The notes beneath the pieces were generated by a model. The model was not told the origin of the DNA and made no database searches. It worked only from the letters and a program-made list of their open reading frames with translations. From positions 1,073,360 through 1,137,359 of the forward strand of contig NZ_JZHZ01000007.1 of the NCBI RefSeq assembly GCF_000963005.1: a DNA stretch of 64,000 nucleotides. The letters are read 5' to 3'. This document shows, in pieces, positions 63,601 to 64,000 of the stretch. The DNA comes from Xanthomonas sp. GPE 39 (GTDB taxonomy: Bacteria > Pseudomonadota > Gammaproteobacteria > Xanthomonadales > Xanthomonadaceae). The translations under genes and the position numbers were made by a program. Position 1 is the first letter of the stretch; every line of letters starts with the position of its first letter.

Positions 63601-64000
63601 AACGTCGTCCACGCTCGAAAAATGTGTACGCAAGGCATCGTGGCGGGCGACGATGCGATCCAATGCGCGGCGCAACGCCGTGACATCCAGCGTACCGCTC
63701 AGGCGCACGCCGTCATGCATCAGATACGTGGTGCCGGTGCGTGGATCGAGTTGGTTCAAGAACCACAGCCGTTGCTGCGCGAAGGACAGCGGTAGCGGCG
63801 CATGACGATCTGCCGGCACGATGGCGGGCAGGGTGCTGGTGGCCGTGTTGTCCAGAGCTTGGGCCAACTCGCGCAGACGTGGTTGCGCGAACAGCGTCGC
63901 CAGCGGCAGTTCCAATCCCAGCGTGCTACGAATGCGCGAGATCAGGCGCACCCCCAGCAGCGAGTGCCCACCGAGGGCGAAGAAGCTGTCGTGGCGGCCG
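60631..64000 (-). CDS. nonribosomal peptide synthetase, C-terminal part (PCP-C-A-PCP), 5' partial
   Basis: About 1122 residues are visible; the gene continues past base 64000. Order: end of a PCP (LGGHSLL, phosphopantetheine Ser at codon 63963-63961), LCL-type C domain (SFAQQRLWFLNQLDP; HHIISDG), A domain (YTSGSSGTPKG, YGPTET, YRTGDLGRW, A10 NGKVD) and a final PCP (FFDIGGHSLL). No E and no TE domain. By alignment to GrsA the specificity residues read D-S-L-I-I-G-T-Q-F-K, which I cannot assign and which is not a Hpg code I know. Terminal module, release by the separate thioesterase is inferred. Confidence 0.95.
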   Translation of the reverse strand, partial: GRHDSFFALGGHSLLGVRLISRIRSTLGLELPLATLFAQPRLRELAQALDNTATSTLPAIVPADRHAPLPLSFAQQRLWFLNQLDPRTGTTYLMHDGVRLSGTLDVTALRRALDRIVARHDALRTHFSSVDDVPCQIVAAPFALALPLIDVSDEADTEAAARAHALAEASTGFDLANGPLIRGRLLRLAEHEHVLLLSMHHIISDGWSIGVLIEELGALYTAFVSDAPDPLPPLPIQYADYAAWQRRWIDDQQQQRQLGYWCDQLRDAPALLELPTDRPRPPVQDTAGDDVELVLDADLSMRLQALALEQGTTSFALLLAAWAVLLTRYSGQTDVVIGTPSAGRRHSELEPLIGFFVNTLPLRIDLSARPSFIALLEQVQRNLVAAQANESIPYERIIEAVGPARSLAHAPLCQAMFSSDTTPSRALDLPGLQLCAYPNEHRVAQFDLSLDMQIAPSRIGGVLRYATALFDRNTMQGYLAHYARLLAALVDAPTLAVDRHPLVDARQWHALQQWNRTTALLQAPTTLHHAFQAQARRTPDAIAVIDGTQHLCYAELDAHSDRIAQHLVQAGVAPGTCVATLLPRSAALVAAQLGILKAGAAYVPLDPQQPAARHAQLVDACQARAIVHAPGEAPPWANVPCLPITLDMIAVMPFAAPPLPARAPAYVMYTSGSSGTPKGVVIPHQAVLNLVHAPDYAHWQAQDRFAFASNPAFDSSTLEVWAPLLSGGSVVVVPQEVMLDPSVLADFARDHAITVLILVAGVLRAYASELARALPTLRYLITGGDIADPQALAMLLHNNPPQTLLQTYGPTETTQFVTAMALSDVADDGRRIPIGKPIGNLRVHVLDRHRQAVPVGMQGELHIAGLGLALGYLGQPGLTADHFVPDPFSEEPGARMYRTGDLGRWRADGLLECLGRGDAQSKIRGFRLEPGEIEAALQRHRQISQALVRVREDMPGQRRLVAYVIGTDAVSAPEPSALRRHLAASLPEYMLPDAYVDMQAWPLTANGKVDVRALPAPDDAQRGIAEVEPPQGESECALAQIWCELLGVGSVNRHDNFFDIGGHSLLAVQLTTRIQAKLERRLPLSRLFAEPTLARMAAAMADSHVASSAPIAALVDRSRYYD

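Noticed and set aside
60631..63951. Reading the A domain as 4-hydroxyphenylglycine-specific
   Set aside because: The extracted code D-S-L-I-I-G-T-Q-F-K does not match the H-L-G-[LM]-[LI]-C-K type of Hpg domains, so Hpg loading is not claimed for this module.

Overview
The window looks like a chromosomal segment of a high-GC gammaproteobacterium of the Xanthomonadaceae, most likely a Xanthomonas. The main reasons are the MurL/MurD2 peptidoglycan route (46909-49657), a fused aspartokinase/diaminopimelate decarboxylase (44155-46764), a complete 14-gene nuo operon and a SUF operon with an Rrf2-type regulator. A decayed short-chain dehydrogenase remnant and a 1.5-kb gene-free stretch hint at genome erosion. 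The species is inferred, not proven. I saw no insertion sequence, prophage or CRISPR array.

Layout. 1-2662: a GGDEF-EAL protein (5' end outside the window), a DUF3034 exported protein and a lipoprotein-type truncated haemoglobin, all translationally linked or nearly so. 2663-4382: an SDR remnant, tpiA, secG and tRNA-Leu(GAG). 4493-19496: nuoABCDEFGHIJKLMN, complete respiratory complex I, ending in a terminator. 19708-29311: initiator tRNA-fMet, rimP, nusA, infB, rbfA, truB, rpsO, pnp, the same order as in E. coli. 29440-32740: a GAF-EAL phosphodiesterase, a DUF3175-like small protein and an AT-enriched region without credible genes. 32741-39383 (minus strand): sufR-sufB-lprI-like-sufC-sufD-sufS, then a GNAT acetyltransferase and a Rieske ferredoxin. 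39587-43880: SET-domain methyltransferase, DUF1439 protein, an HU homologue with a Lys/Ala tail, a glycine-zipper protein and a PhzF-like isomerase. 44155-51596: lysAC, murL, murD2, ispB, ssb.

51921-64000 is the accessory part: a nonribosomal peptide locus running off the right edge. It carries a 2,4-diaminobutyrate aminotransferase, an FMN-dependent hydroxy-acid oxidase, a HpgT-like aminotransferase, a compact one-domain relative of hydroxymandelate synthase/HPPD, an AraC-type regulator, a free-standing protein with two tandem thioesterase domains, and the 3' end of an NRPS gene (PCP-C-A-PCP, no fused thioesterase). Taken together the three aromatic genes match the known route 4-hydroxyphenylpyruvate to 4-hydroxymandelate to 4-hydroxybenzoylformate to 4-hydroxyphenylglycine. 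The product therefore probably contains 4-hydroxyphenylglycine and 2,4-diaminobutyrate, with release by the separate tandem thioesterase. Most NRPS modules lie outside the window, so the product cannot be predicted here.
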